This document shows positions 26,169 through 35,728 of a stretch of DNA of 64,000 nucleotides, in pieces (within the stretch, counting starts at the first letter, position 1; every line of letters begins with the position of its first letter). Under the pieces are notes generated by a model. It did no database searches. It worked only from the letters and a program-made list of their open reading frames with translations, and had not been told where the DNA came from. Both the position numbers and the translations under genes were made by a program. Source of the DNA: Pseudomonas ovata (GTDB lineage Bacteria > Pseudomonadota > Gammaproteobacteria > Pseudomonadales > Pseudomonadaceae); NCBI RefSeq assembly GCF_003131185.1, contig NZ_QFFU01000001.1:124001-188000 (forward strand), in the 5' to 3' direction.

Positions 26169-27481
26169 CGGCTGCCTCCTGGTTTATTGGCGCTGCGCGC
26201 AGCCCGCTCGAGCAGGCGCTGGGCGCCGGTGCTGTCGCCCTGGGCGGCCAGCAGCGCGGCCAGTTGTGCCAGTGCCTCGGGATGCTGGGGCTGCAAGTAC
26301 AACGCCTTGCGGTAGTAGCCCTGCGCCTGGCTCACATGGCCGTCCACTTCGCTGAGCAGGCCCAGCCAGTAGAACACCGGCGCCGCCGGCCCGTGCTGTT
26401 GCAGGTAACGCTCGCAGGCTGCCACGGCTTCGCGGCTCTGCCCCTGGTTGGCCAGGCGGGCAATGGCGCTCAGATCATTGTCGGCAGGTCCCGACAGGGT
26501 GCCGGCTGCAGCCGCCTGTGCCGCAGTGCCGGGCAATGCCGGGCCGGCCGCCGTGACCCGTGCCGCCGCGCCCGGGGCAAAGGGCCGGGGCGTGGCGGGC
26601 GTAATCGGTGGTGGCAATCGTTGGGACGTCGGGACTGTTGCCGAAGCAGGCAAGGCGGGGCTGGCAAACACCGGGGGGGCGTCTTCTTCGCTCGCATGCC
26701 GGAAGGCGAAGGACTGCGCGACATTGATCGAGCGCATGCCGATGTGACTCATCAGGTTGCCTTCGGCCGGGCCGATGAACAGCACGCCGTCTTCCAGGGT
26801 CAGGCGCTTGAGCACCGTAAAGACGCGCTGCTGGGTCGGGCGGTCGAAATAGATCACCAGGTTGCGGCAGAACACGAAATCGTAGGCCGGCCGGTTGAGC
26901 AGCGCAGGGTCGAGCAGGTTGCCAGGGCGAAAGTCCACGCTATCGCGCACCCGCTGGGCGACCTGCCAGCCTTCGGCGAACGGCGTGAAGTGACGCTCGC
27001 GAAAGCTCAGGTCCATGCCACGGAACGAGTTCTTGCCATAGATGGCGCGCTGGGCGCGCTGGATCGACAAGGGGCTGATGTCCATCGCATCGATCCTGAA
27101 CTGCGCCGCGCCGAGGCCGGCATCGAACAGTGCCATGGCCATCGAGTAAGGCTCCTCGCCCGTGGAACAGGGCAGACTCAGGATGCGCAGCGGCCGCACG
27201 CCGGCCAGCGTCTGCAGCCGGGCCACTGCCAGCCGGCCCAGGGTGACGAACGATTCGGGGTAGCGAAAGAACCAGGTTTCCGGAACGATCACCGCCTCGA
27301 TCAGTGCCTGTTGTTCGGTCTGCGACCCCAGCAGCAACAGCCAGTAGGCGTCGCTGTCAGCCGCGCCGCTGGCGGTGCAGCGCTGGCGCAAGGCCCGCTC
27401 GACGATGGCCTCGCCCACCGAGGCGACATCTAGCCCGATGCGCTCTTTGAGGAAAGCAAAAAAGCGCGCGTCATCACTCAT
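26165..27481 (-). CDS. wspC: CheR-type methyltransferase with TPR tail, WspC
   Basis: SAM-dependent methyltransferase of 438 residues that methylates glutamates on WspA. The N-terminal CheR fold shows the SAM-binding motif LPCSTGEEPYSMAM and FCRNLVIYFD. After a proline/alanine-rich linker (about residues 270-330) come tetratricopeptide repeats (VFYWLGLLSEVDGHVSQA, YYRKALYLQPQHPEAL). This CheR-TPR form is the WspC architecture. Overlaps wspB and wspD by four bases. Confidence 0.95.
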   Translation of the reverse strand: MSDDARFFAFLKERIGLDVASVGEAIVERALRQRCTASGAADSDAYWLLLLGSQTEQQALIEAVIVPETWFFRYPESFVTLGRLAVARLQTLAGVRPLRILSLPCSTGEEPYSMAMALFDAGLGAAQFRIDAMDISPLSIQRAQRAIYGKNSFRGMDLSFRERHFTPFAEGWQVAQRVRDSVDFRPGNLLDPALLNRPAYDFVFCRNLVIYFDRPTQQRVFTVLKRLTLEDGVLFIGPAEGNLMSHIGMRSINVAQSFAFRHASEEDAPPVFASPALPASATVPTSQRLPPPITPATPRPFAPGAAARVTAAGPALPGTAAQAAAAGTLSGPADNDLSAIARLANQGQSREAVAACERYLQQHGPAAPVFYWLGLLSEVDGHVSQAQGYYRKALYLQPQHPEALAQLAALLAAQGDSTGAQRLLERAARSANKPGGSR

Positions 27482-28014
27482 GGCGCGTCCTCGAGCTGGT
27501 CGATGTCAGGAGGCGTGACCGGGTAAAGCAGTTCACGTACCGGCTCGCTGAGCAGCTCTTCGACACGGATCCACTGCAACAGGCCCAGTTCGTCTTCGCG
27601 CACCGGCCCAAGATAAGGCGACAGGCGGTTTTCCAGCCCGTACTCCTTGAACTGCGAGGCCGGGCAGCGCAGGGTTTCGGTGGCCTGCTCCAGGATCAGG
27701 CCGAGCCACTGGGCCGGATGCCGGTCGTCATGGCGATAATGCACCAGGACCATGCGCGTACTGGTGCGCGCTGCCGCCTGGGTGCCGTGGCTCAAGGCGC
27801 TGATGTCGATCACCGGCACGATCTCGCCCCGATGGGCAAAGATGCCCGCGACCCAGTGCGGCGCCTTGGGGATGACCTTGAGTTTCAGGCGCGGCAGCAC
27901 CTCGGCGATTTCCGTGGCCTGCAGGGCGTAGCGCTCTTCGCCGATGCGAAACAGCAGAAACAGCGTATCGCGGGCCTGTGCAACCGTCTGGCGTCTGAGT
28001 GAGTGATCGCGCAT
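27478..28014 (-). CDS. wspB: CheW-like coupling protein WspB
   Basis: A 178-residue protein that is essentially a single CheW domain (LFRIGEERYALQATEI at the start, FAHRGEIVPVIDIS in the middle). It links WspA to the WspE kinase. Its ATG lies nine bases after the wspA stop; its stop overlaps the wspC start. Confidence 0.95.
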   Translation of the reverse strand: MRDHSLRRQTVAQARDTLFLLFRIGEERYALQATEIAEVLPRLKLKVIPKAPHWVAGIFAHRGEIVPVIDISALSHGTQAAARTSTRMVLVHYRHDDRHPAQWLGLILEQATETLRCPASQFKEYGLENRLSPYLGPVREDELGLLQWIRVEELLSEPVRELLYPVTPPDIDQLEDAP

Positions 28015-28023
28015 GGCGGCGGC

Positions 28024-29646
28024 TCAGACCTTGAAACGCGAGACGCCACTGCGCAGGCCGACCGCGACCTGGCTCAGTTCGTCGATGGCGAAGCTGGCCT
28101 GGCGCAGGGACTCGACGGTCTGGCTGCTGGCGTCGGCCAGTTGCACCAGGGCCTGGTTGATCTGTTCGGCACCGGTGGCCTGGGCCTGCATGCCCTCGTT
28201 GACCATCAGTACGCGCGGCGCCAGGGCCTGCACCTGATGGATGATCTGCGACAGTTGCTCACCCACCTGGGTGACCTCGAACATGCCGCGACGCACCTCT
28301 TCGGAGAACTTGTCCATGCCCATCACGCCGGCCGACACCGCCGACTGGATCTCGCGCACCATCTGCTCGATGTCATAGGTGGCGACGGCGGTCTGGTCGG
28401 CCAGGCGCCGTACTTCGGTGGCGACCACGGCAAAGCCGCGCCCGTATTCGCCGGCTTTCTCGGCCTCGATGGCCGCATTGAGCGACAGCAGGTTGGTCTG
28501 GTCGGCCACCTTGACGATGGTCACCACCACCTGGTTGATGTTGCCGGCCTTCTCGTTGAGGATCGCCAGCTTGGCATTGACCAGGTTGGCCGCGCCCATC
28601 ACCTGGTGCATGGTTTCTTCCATGCGCGCCAGGCCCTGCTGGCCGGAGCCGGCCAGGGTCGAGGCCTGGTCGGCGGCCGAGGTCACCTCGGTCATGGTGC
28701 GCACCAGGTCGCGGGAGGTGGCGGCGATTTCACGCGACGTCGCGCCGATTTCAGTGGTGGTGGCCGCGGTTTCAGTGGCCGTGGCCTGTTGCTGCTTGGA
28801 GGTGGCCGCGATCTCGGTCACCGAGGTGGTGACCTGCACCGACGAGCGCTGGGCCTGGGCCACCAGCGCCGTCAGCTCGGTGACCATGTCATTGAAGCCG
28901 GTCTGCACCACGTTGAATTCATCATTGCGCGACAGGTTCAGGCGCTGGCTCAGGTCGCCGTTGCGCATGATGCCGAGGATTTCGACCAGCCGCTGCATGG
29001 GCGCGATGATCGAGCGCATCAGCAGCAGGCCGCAGGCCCCGGCGGCGAGCACGGCAATCAGCAGCGAGACGATCATGCCGACCTTGGCGGCCAGCACGGC
29101 CTTGACGATGTTATCGGTCGCGTCATCGGCCAGTTGTTTGTTGGCGACAATGATTTCGTTGAGCTGCTTGCGGCCCTGGGTCCAGACCGGATTGACCTGC
29201 TCGTAGAATTCTTCCTTGGCGGCGGCGAAGTCACCGCGCTCGTAGGTCACATGCACTTCTTTGAGCAAGCGTGAATACAGTTCGCGCTGCTTTTCAAACT
29301 GCTGGAAGTTGGCCTTGTCGATGTCATCGAAGATGGAGCGCTTATAGCCGTCGATCTGCTTTTGCAGGGCATCTTCAAAGCCCTGGAACTGCTCGCGCTC
29401 GGCCGGGCTCAAGGCCCGCCCCTGCCCTTCGCCGATCAGCTCCAGGGTGCGGATATAACTTTCGCCCCAGGCGCTGCGCACCAGGGTGCTGTAGTAGACG
29501 CCGGGCAAGGCATCCCGGCGGACCTGCTCTTCGCTGGTCTCGATCGACAGCAGACGCGAATAGGACGCCACCACCATCAACAACATGATGGCGATGATTA
29601 CGGCAAAACTCGCCAGGATCCGTTGACGCAACGTCCAGTTCTTCAC
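28024..29646 (-). CDS. wspA: Surface-sensing methyl-accepting protein WspA
   Basis: Receptor of 540 residues. One membrane segment near the N-terminus (about 10-28), a periplasmic four-helix-bundle ligand domain (about 30-185), a second membrane segment (about 190-213), HAMP, and a cytoplasmic signalling domain with the hairpin tip ([20 protein letters not shown]). WspA clusters laterally and responds to surface contact. Translation probably begins at the GTG ending at 29646, with GAGGG eight bases upstream. First gene of the seven-gene operon; the promoter must be in the 339-bp region shared with the divergent toxin gene. Confidence 0.95.
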   Translation of the reverse strand: MKNWTLRQRILASFAVIIAIMLLMVVASYSRLLSIETSEEQVRRDALPGVYYSTLVRSAWGESYIRTLELIGEGQGRALSPAEREQFQGFEDALQKQIDGYKRSIFDDIDKANFQQFEKQRELYSRLLKEVHVTYERGDFAAAKEEFYEQVNPVWTQGRKQLNEIIVANKQLADDATDNIVKAVLAAKVGMIVSLLIAVLAAGACGLLLMRSIIAPMQRLVEILGIMRNGDLSQRLNLSRNDEFNVVQTGFNDMVTELTALVAQAQRSSVQVTTSVTEIAATSKQQQATATETAATTTEIGATSREIAATSRDLVRTMTEVTSAADQASTLAGSGQQGLARMEETMHQVMGAANLVNAKLAILNEKAGNINQVVVTIVKVADQTNLLSLNAAIEAEKAGEYGRGFAVVATEVRRLADQTAVATYDIEQMVREIQSAVSAGVMGMDKFSEEVRRGMFEVTQVGEQLSQIIHQVQALAPRVLMVNEGMQAQATGAEQINQALVQLADASSQTVESLRQASFAIDELSQVAVGLRSGVSRFKV

Positions 29647-29985
29647 AGTCAGCCCTCAAGGGTTCAACACCGGCATGGCCGTGTTCATGAAATGGACCGC
29701 ATGATGGCCCAGGCGGGCTGGAGTATAGCCCAACCGTTAGTGCATTAGCGTGTCTGTCGGCAAGTTAGCAGGCGCGTGTCATTAGTGATTGGCGCCCCGG
29801 CTTTTTAAAGGCGGCAGACGCGCAGGAAATTTCTGCCAATACCCTCAGGAATACGGCCTGCAAGGCATTGATGACACGCCTTTAACAACTCATGCCGAAC
29901 GCATTAATAAATAGTTAACGCCAGGACGCCACGCCCCCCTCGGTAAGCTTTTACGTTTATTCAACAGCCACAAGGCGTGCTTCAT
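29647..29985. other. Divergent intergenic region between wspA and the NEL toxin gene
   Basis: About 340 bases with no gene. It is clearly richer in A/T than the flanks near 29880-29960 (ATTAATAAATAGTTAACG), where the toxin promoter should lie. A CAAGG ribosome binding site precedes the toxin ATG by ten bases. I cannot assign exact -35/-10 elements. Confidence 0.5.
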
Positions 29986-32900
29986 ATGGACATGGATACT
30001 CCGACCGCAACGACATCACCGGCGGTTCATCAACCGCTCATTGCCACTCATGTGCCTGCCTGGCTCAGGCAGGCACCGGCCGGCACGCATGCCGCGCTGC
30101 GCCGCGTCCGCCAGACGGCCACGGACCGATCCTGGCTGGCCGCGCAGGCCGGGATGCCCGAGGTGACTGCGGCACTGCACCGCCAGTACAGCGAACACCG
30201 CCAGCTGCAACAGCGTGCAGCATCGCACCTGGCGCAACTGGGCACCCTGCAGGACTTTGCCGAACCGCGGCTGAAAGCGGCGCTGAAGGCGCGCTTCGGC
30301 CTGGACCTGGACGTGCGCAACACCTGGCTGCTGCATGCCAGCCATGCACTGACCGACCCGACCTTCATGGGCGCCTCGAAAGACCCGCTCATCGAGGCCA
30401 ACAAGGCCTTGCGCGGCGCCATCCGACCGCTGCTCGACGCGGCCTTGCAGAATTTCCAGGCCGCCGACACGCAGCCCGGCGCCATGGACCAGGACACACA
30501 GCTCAAGGCCGCTGTATTCAGTCAGTACGAAATCCTGGGGCCAGGCCTGCGCGGCACGCCCCTGGCCATTGCCGCGCACGAATTCGCGGCCCTGGCCCGT
30601 GACCTTGATCTGGGCGGCCAGTACCAGGCGCACATCGACCGCGTGCTTACCGAGCCTGCGATGCTGGACATGCAGGCCATGGAGGGCTCGGCGTTTATCC
30701 TGCACACCCATCTGGCCCGCCTGCGCCAGCGGATCGACGCGGTTACCCATCAGGCCCTGCTGAGCCTGGCAGACCCGGCTGCCGCCGGCCCTGCACCCGA
30801 GTGCTGCACACTGGGACTGTGGGACACCGGGCTGACCGACATCCTGGTGATCTTCACCGAACCACGCGAGCGCGACCTGCCACAACCGGTCACGGTGTAC
30901 ATTCCGGAAGACCCGGTAGCCCCCTTGATCACCTATGCCTCGCTGGACGACTTTCACGACGCCCTGCGCAACCGGCTGTTCGATGAGCGCTACCGGAATT
31001 TCTTCAGCCGGTTCATTCCTGCCCGCCAGCGTGCCCGGCTCATGAACAGGCTGCACCGCCAGCTGTTTCCCGAGGTATGGCAAGGCCCGCTGTTGGGTCC
31101 TGGCTACTATGCCGAGCAAGCCGACCCCGATGCCCGGCTCAAGGGCGGCGGTCCCGTGCTGACCGGCCCGGTGTTCCAGGCCATGTACCAGCGCAAGCTT
31201 GAGGCGATAAAAGACAATGCACGCTTTCATGGCGTACCGACGGCCGAGCAGGACGCGCGCAGTGCCAGCGAGCGCCGGGCGTGGTGGCGCGACCTGGCGC
31301 TCAACACCCTCAATGTCGCGGCGTTTTTCGTCCCTGTGCTGGGCGAGGTCATGCTGGCGGTGACCGTGGCGCAACTGGGTTATGAAGTGTTCGAAGGCAT
31401 CGAAAGCTGGACCGAGGGCGAGAAGGACCAGGCACTGACATACTTGGTGGATGTGGTGCAGAACCTGGCGCTGATCACCGCTTTGGGCTCTGCCGCAGGT
31501 CAAGCCGGCAAGCTGCCCGCCATCGAGGCCCCGGCATGGATCGGCGCCCTTGAACCGGTCACGCTGCCCGGCGGCGCCATGAAGTTGTGGAAGCCGGACC
31601 TGGCGCCCTTTGCCCACGACATCGTGCTGCCGGCCGGGCTCAAGTCCGATGCTTCGGGCCTTATCCCTTATAAAGGCAAGCACTGGCTGGTACTGGAAGA
31701 CCGCCCTTACTCGGTCAGGCTGGCCCGCGACGGTGCAGGTCATGTGTTCGAACACCCTCGAAACCCTCTGGGCCATGAGCCTGAGGTACGCCATAACGGC
31801 CACCGCGCCTGGCTGAGCACACTTGAGCACCCCAGGCAAATGCAAGGCCTGACCCTGATGCGACGCCTGGGCTACCTGCCCGGCGAGTTCTCCAACATCA
31901 CGATCAGGATGCTGCTCAAGGTCAGTGGCGTGCCCGAAATGGCTCTGCGCCGTGCCCTCAGCGAAGGCGAGCGCCCCGCCGCCCTGCTGATGGACACGGC
32001 CGAGCGTTTCGAGCTTTATCAGCACCTGGACGAGGCCGGCCAGCTCGAGCAATTCCAGCCACGCTATCAGGCCTTGCAAACCCCGGACGATGCGTTGCTG
32101 GCGGCATTGCAACAGCGCCTGCCGGCGCCGCTGCCCAGGGCTGTGGCCGAAGAACTGCTGGGCCACGCCACTGCAGCAGAACGGGCGCAACTGGCCGAAG
32201 GCGGCAAGATCCCGTTGCGCCTGGCCGAAGAGGCCCGTGTCTATGCCCAACAAGTGCGCCTGGCCCGGGCCTATGAAGGCCTGTACCTGCAAGGACTGCG
32301 CAACCCGGACACAGACCGGCTGGCACTGCATGGCCTGGAACGACTGCCCGACTGGCCGGCGGACATTCGCCTTGAAGTGCGCGACGGCCATGCCGAAGGC
32401 GCCTTGATCGACAGCATCGGAGCCCCGGAGGCACCGGTGCGCCAGGTACTGATCCGCACGCTTGACGGCTATGCCGTGGCCGCTGCACAGGCGCCCGGCC
32501 CGGCCAGGCCCATGACGCTGTTTGCCGCCATCGCCGACGCCTTGCCACCAGGCCTGCGCGAGGACCTGGCGCTTTCAGCCACCGAGGCCGGCAACGACCT
32601 GCGCATTCTGCTCGGGCATCCACCGTTGCCACGGCGCATTGCCCGCACGGTCCTGGGCATGCAGCCGGTCAAGCCCGGGTTTCGCTCGCCCATGCGCCTG
32701 GCCGATGGTCGCCTGGGCTACCCGCTCAGCGGCCGCGGCCTGCCCGAGCGGGCGTTCACCCGCGAGACCCTGCTGGACAAGATCCGTCTGCTGGAGCTGG
32801 AGGACCTGTACCCCGACGAGCTTTTTGAACAACTCGTGGCACAAGGACTGAGCCGCGTGCAAATCGACACCCGCCTCAATGCCCTGCTGGACGAACAACA

Positions 32901-35544
32901 GACGCTGCGCGCCCGCCTTGACCAATGGGCTACACGCAGTGCCGATATCCTTGGGCTGAACAGCAATGCGCCGCGCATGGCCAGCCGTACCCGCCTGGCA
33001 GACGAACTCTGGCGCCACTGGCGCATGAACAACCTGCCCGAGCTGCAACGCGGTCCAGCAACCCTGACGCTGCGTGACGTTGCCCTGGAAGATTTTCCGG
33101 ACTCACTGCCGGACTTTTTCCTGGCGCGGGTCACGCACCTGGCGCTTGAGAACGTGACCGCCTATGCCGATAGCCATGCCGCCGCCTCGGGCCTGACCGG
33201 CAATGGCCAGGCGCTGGAACGCTTTCTCAGACCCTTTGCCCAGGTGCGTGCCTTGAGCCTGAACGAGCCTGCGTCAACGGCCGGTCTGTTCCCGCGCTTT
33301 GTCGACCTGCCGGCGCGGGTGGCTGCCAGCCTGCCCTTGCTGGAAGAATTGAGCCTGACCGGGCAGAGCCAGTTGCTCGACCAGCGCTACATGGATGCCT
33401 TGCGGCCCTTGACCCGGCTGCGTCGCCTGGACCTGTCAGGTAACCGCTTCAACCCGTTCATGCCCCTGGACCTGGCCTGGCTGCCTGTGGAGCGGCTGGT
33501 GCTGGAACGCACCGGCCTGGATATCTGGCCCGACTGGCTCGTTCCACTGCTGGCGGGCCCGCTGCGCGAACTGTCACTGGCCCATAACCGGCTCAGCGCC
33601 TTGCCGGAAACCATCCTGAACAACCCGGCGGGCATTCGCCCTCCTCGTACTATTGACCTGCGCGGCAACCCACTGACCCATACTTTGCTGCTGCGCATGC
33701 GCCTCAGCGAGCAGGCAGTCAATGCGTCATGGGCCTTTACACTGGATATTCCCGCAGACTTGCAAACCCACCTCGACAGCTTGCTCGGTGAGCGCAATGC
33801 CCTGGCCGAAGCCATTGAAGGCTGGGTCAATGCCTCCAGCTCCGGCGCGCCGCTGACGGCGCAATCGATCAATGAGCGGCAACGTATCGGACAAGCACTG
33901 CTTGAATACTGGCACGTCTATACCCGAGGTTTCGCCAACACCCCGCTGGTCCTGGAGGCCGTCGACCTGGCGCAATTTCCCAGGCGCCTGCCGGCCTTCA
34001 TGCGCACCCGCCTGCGCGGCCTGCACCTGAACCGTGTCAATGCCACGCCTTTGCAACTCGATGAGTTGCTCAGACGCTTTCCAGGCCTGACCCTGCTGGA
34101 GATGGAAGGCCATGTCCGCCCCTTGAGCGAACTGCCTGGCGCACTGATGCACCTGTCGGGTCTCAGGACACTGAGCCTGATCGACCAGGGCTGGCAAATC
34201 GATCAGGCCGCCATCGAACAGCTGGGGCGTTTGCAGTCACTGGAAGTGCTTGAACTGGACGGCAACCGGCTGGGTGAGATCCACGATGCCTCGGCGCTCA
34301 GGTCGCAGAACCTGCGCTGGTTGTCGTTACGTGACATGCAACTGGCCCAGTGGCCGCAGTGGCTCATCGACTTGCCATCTGACCAGCTGGAAACCCTGAT
34401 CCTGGACAATAACCGTCTGGCCGGGATTGACGAGCAACTGCTGGCCAACCCACGCAATGAATATCATCACTGCGATATCAGCCTGCTCAACAACCCGCTG
34501 TCACGCGACAGCCTGTTACGCGCCCACACCTCCGAAGCCTACAACCGCGTCTTCACGTTCCAGCTGGACCTGCCCGAGGACATCAGGCGTATCGACTGGC
34601 ACGAAGCCCATGATTCGGATTCGCAGACCTCCAGTGCTACATCGCCCGGACATGCGCACAGCCCCGCCAGTCACTACAGCCCGGCGACGCCAGGCATCGA
34701 CCCATGGCTGGACCTGCTGGCGCCCGAGACCCCCATGCACCGTGCCGTCTGGCAGCGTCTGGAGCAGGCGCCTGCCAGCCGCCTGCTGGAGCTGGTGGAG
34801 CAGTTGCGCCACACCGCCGACTTTCGCAAGGCAGACAGCCGATCAGCGCTGACCGAGCGTGTCTGGCGAGTGCTGCAGGCCGCCGATCAGGACGCCGAGT
34901 TGCGTGCGACCCTGGAGGCCATCGCCGATGAGCCGTTGCAACAACTGCTCAACGCGGACACCTGTCATGACGGGGTGATTCTTGAGTTCAACCAGATGGA
35001 GGTGCTGGTCTTCACCCGCCAGTCGCTGCGTGACATGCCTGGCGAACAGCGCGGTGCCTCGTTGCTGAACCTGGTCCGTCGGCTCTATCGCCTGCAAGCG
35101 CTGGACGCGGTTGCCCGGGCGCAGGCCATGGGCCGTGATGAAGCAGAAGTGCGCCTGGCCTATCGCTTGCACGCCGCCCATGAGCTGGACCTGCCCGTGC
35201 CGCCCCGGCACATGCTCTACCAGGCCCACGCCAATTTGCGCCACGGCGAACTGGACAGTGCCCTGCTGCAGGTCAGGACCGCCGAGCAAGGTGATGCCTT
35301 TCTGGAGTACGCGGCAGGCCAGGATTTCTGGACCGGCTGGCTGCGCGAACAGTATGCCGAGCGCTTTGCTGCGCTGGAACAAGCCTACCGGGATAACCTG
35401 AGCACCTTGAGCGAACGCTTCGAGAGCCTCAACGACCCGGCCTACGAACGCGCCGCCCGCGACCTGGAGCGCCAGTACATGCATGACCAGAAGACCTTGA
35501 TCAAGGAACTGACCAATCTCCAGGACTCGATGTCGGATCACTGA
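29986..35544 (+). CDS. Giant LRR/NEL-type E3 ubiquitin ligase effector with dermonecrotic-toxin-like N-terminus
   Basis: A 1852-residue protein, probably delivered into eukaryotic cells. Residues 1 to about 900 resemble the dermonecrotic-toxin (DUF6543) region of Pseudomonas effectors and contain a hydrophobic stretch at about 440-510 (LNVAAFFVPVLGEVMLAVTV). Leucine-rich repeats occupy about 1040-1220 and 1335-1525 (LRRLDLSGNRF, LRELSLAHNRLSALP, LEVLELDGNRLGEI). The C-terminal ~280 residues fit the NEL (IpaH/SspH-type) E3 ligase domain, with the CxD catalytic motif at codon 34963 (TCHDG, Cys1660) and a following FNQME, as in IpaH. No signal peptide is present; the secretion route is unknown. 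Start: ATG at 29986 behind AAGG; a GTG at 29977 is the longer option. Confidence 0.85.
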   Translation: MDMDTPTATTSPAVHQPLIATHVPAWLRQAPAGTHAALRRVRQTATDRSWLAAQAGMPEVTAALHRQYSEHRQLQQRAASHLAQLGTLQDFAEPRLKAALKARFGLDLDVRNTWLLHASHALTDPTFMGASKDPLIEANKALRGAIRPLLDAALQNFQAADTQPGAMDQDTQLKAAVFSQYEILGPGLRGTPLAIAAHEFAALARDLDLGGQYQAHIDRVLTEPAMLDMQAMEGSAFILHTHLARLRQRIDAVTHQALLSLADPAAAGPAPECCTLGLWDTGLTDILVIFTEPRERDLPQPVTVYIPEDPVAPLITYASLDDFHDALRNRLFDERYRNFFSRFIPARQRARLMNRLHRQLFPEVWQGPLLGPGYYAEQADPDARLKGGGPVLTGPVFQAMYQRKLEAIKDNARFHGVPTAEQDARSASERRAWWRDLALNTLNVAAFFVPVLGEVMLAVTVAQLGYEVFEGIESWTEGEKDQALTYLVDVVQNLALITALGSAAGQAGKLPAIEAPAWIGALEPVTLPGGAMKLWKPDLAPFAHDIVLPAGLKSDASGLIPYKGKHWLVLEDRPYSVRLARDGAGHVFEHPRNPLGHEPEVRHNGHRAWLSTLEHPRQMQGLTLMRRLGYLPGEFSNITIRMLLKVSGVPEMALRRALSEGERPAALLMDTAERFELYQHLDEAGQLEQFQPRYQALQTPDDALLAALQQRLPAPLPRAVAEELLGHATAAERAQLAEGGKIPLRLAEEARVYAQQVRLARAYEGLYLQGLRNPDTDRLALHGLERLPDWPADIRLEVRDGHAEGALIDSIGAPEAPVRQVLIRTLDGYAVAAAQAPGPARPMTLFAAIADALPPGLREDLALSATEAGNDLRILLGHPPLPRRIARTVLGMQPVKPGFRSPMRLADGRLGYPLSGRGLPERAFTRETLLDKIRLLELEDLYPDELFEQLVAQGLSRVQIDTRLNALLDEQQTLRARLDQWATRSADILGLNSNAPRMASRTRLADELWRHWRMNNLPELQRGPATLTLRDVALEDFPDSLPDFFLARVTHLALENVTAYADSHAAASGLTGNGQALERFLRPFAQVRALSLNEPASTAGLFPRFVDLPARVAASLPLLEELSLTGQSQLLDQRYMDALRPLTRLRRLDLSGNRFNPFMPLDLAWLPVERLVLERTGLDIWPDWLVPLLAGPLRELSLAHNRLSALPETILNNPAGIRPPRTIDLRGNPLTHTLLLRMRLSEQAVNASWAFTLDIPADLQTHLDSLLGERNALAEAIEGWVNASSSGAPLTAQSINERQRIGQALLEYWHVYTRGFANTPLVLEAVDLAQFPRRLPAFMRTRLRGLHLNRVNATPLQLDELLRRFPGLTLLEMEGHVRPLSELPGALMHLSGLRTLSLIDQGWQIDQAAIEQLGRLQSLEVLELDGNRLGEIHDASALRSQNLRWLSLRDMQLAQWPQWLIDLPSDQLETLILDNNRLAGIDEQLLANPRNEYHHCDISLLNNPLSRDSLLRAHTSEAYNRVFTFQLDLPEDIRRIDWHEAHDSDSQTSSATSPGHAHSPASHYSPATPGIDPWLDLLAPETPMHRAVWQRLEQAPASRLLELVEQLRHTADFRKADSRSALTERVWRVLQAADQDAELRATLEAIADEPLQQLLNADTCHDGVILEFNQMEVLVFTRQSLRDMPGEQRGASLLNLVRRLYRLQALDAVARAQAMGRDEAEVRLAYRLHAAHELDLPVPPRHMLYQAHANLRHGELDSALLQVRTAEQGDAFLEYAAGQDFWTGWLREQYAERFAALEQAYRDNLSTLSERFESLNDPAYERAARDLERQYMHDQKTLIKELTNLQDSMSDH

Positions 35545-35584
35545 CACAGCGCTGGCGAAAGGCGCTGGCACGTTGAGCCTTTTT

Positions 35585-35679
35585 AGTGCCTGACAGCCTG
35601 CATTCGCTGTGGGAGCGACCAGCGGTCGCGAAAGGGCCGGTGCATTCAACACCTTCAGTGTCTGACAGCCTGCATTCGC
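35585..35679. repeat. Pair of 23-bp direct repeats flanking a REP-like hairpin
   Basis: AGTG(C/T)CTGACAGCCTGCA followed by TTCGC occurs at 35585-35607 and 35657-35679. Between them lies a short REP-type hairpin, GCGACC (35615-35620) and GGTCGC (35624-35629). The block sits just after the toxin gene and before the fadD1 stop; a weak hairpin AGCGC/GCGCT at about 35550-35570 may terminate the toxin transcript. Confidence 0.6.
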
Positions 35680-35728
35680 GAGCCCGGGGCGCCATCATTC
35701 AACTGTCACGCCGCAAGGCGTGGCAGTG

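Noticed and set aside
30016..32391. A 791-codon open frame opposite the NEL toxin gene
   Set aside because: It is the GC-rich mirror of the toxin's real frame; its translation is low-complexity Gln/Gly/Arg-rich with no domains and no ribosome binding site.
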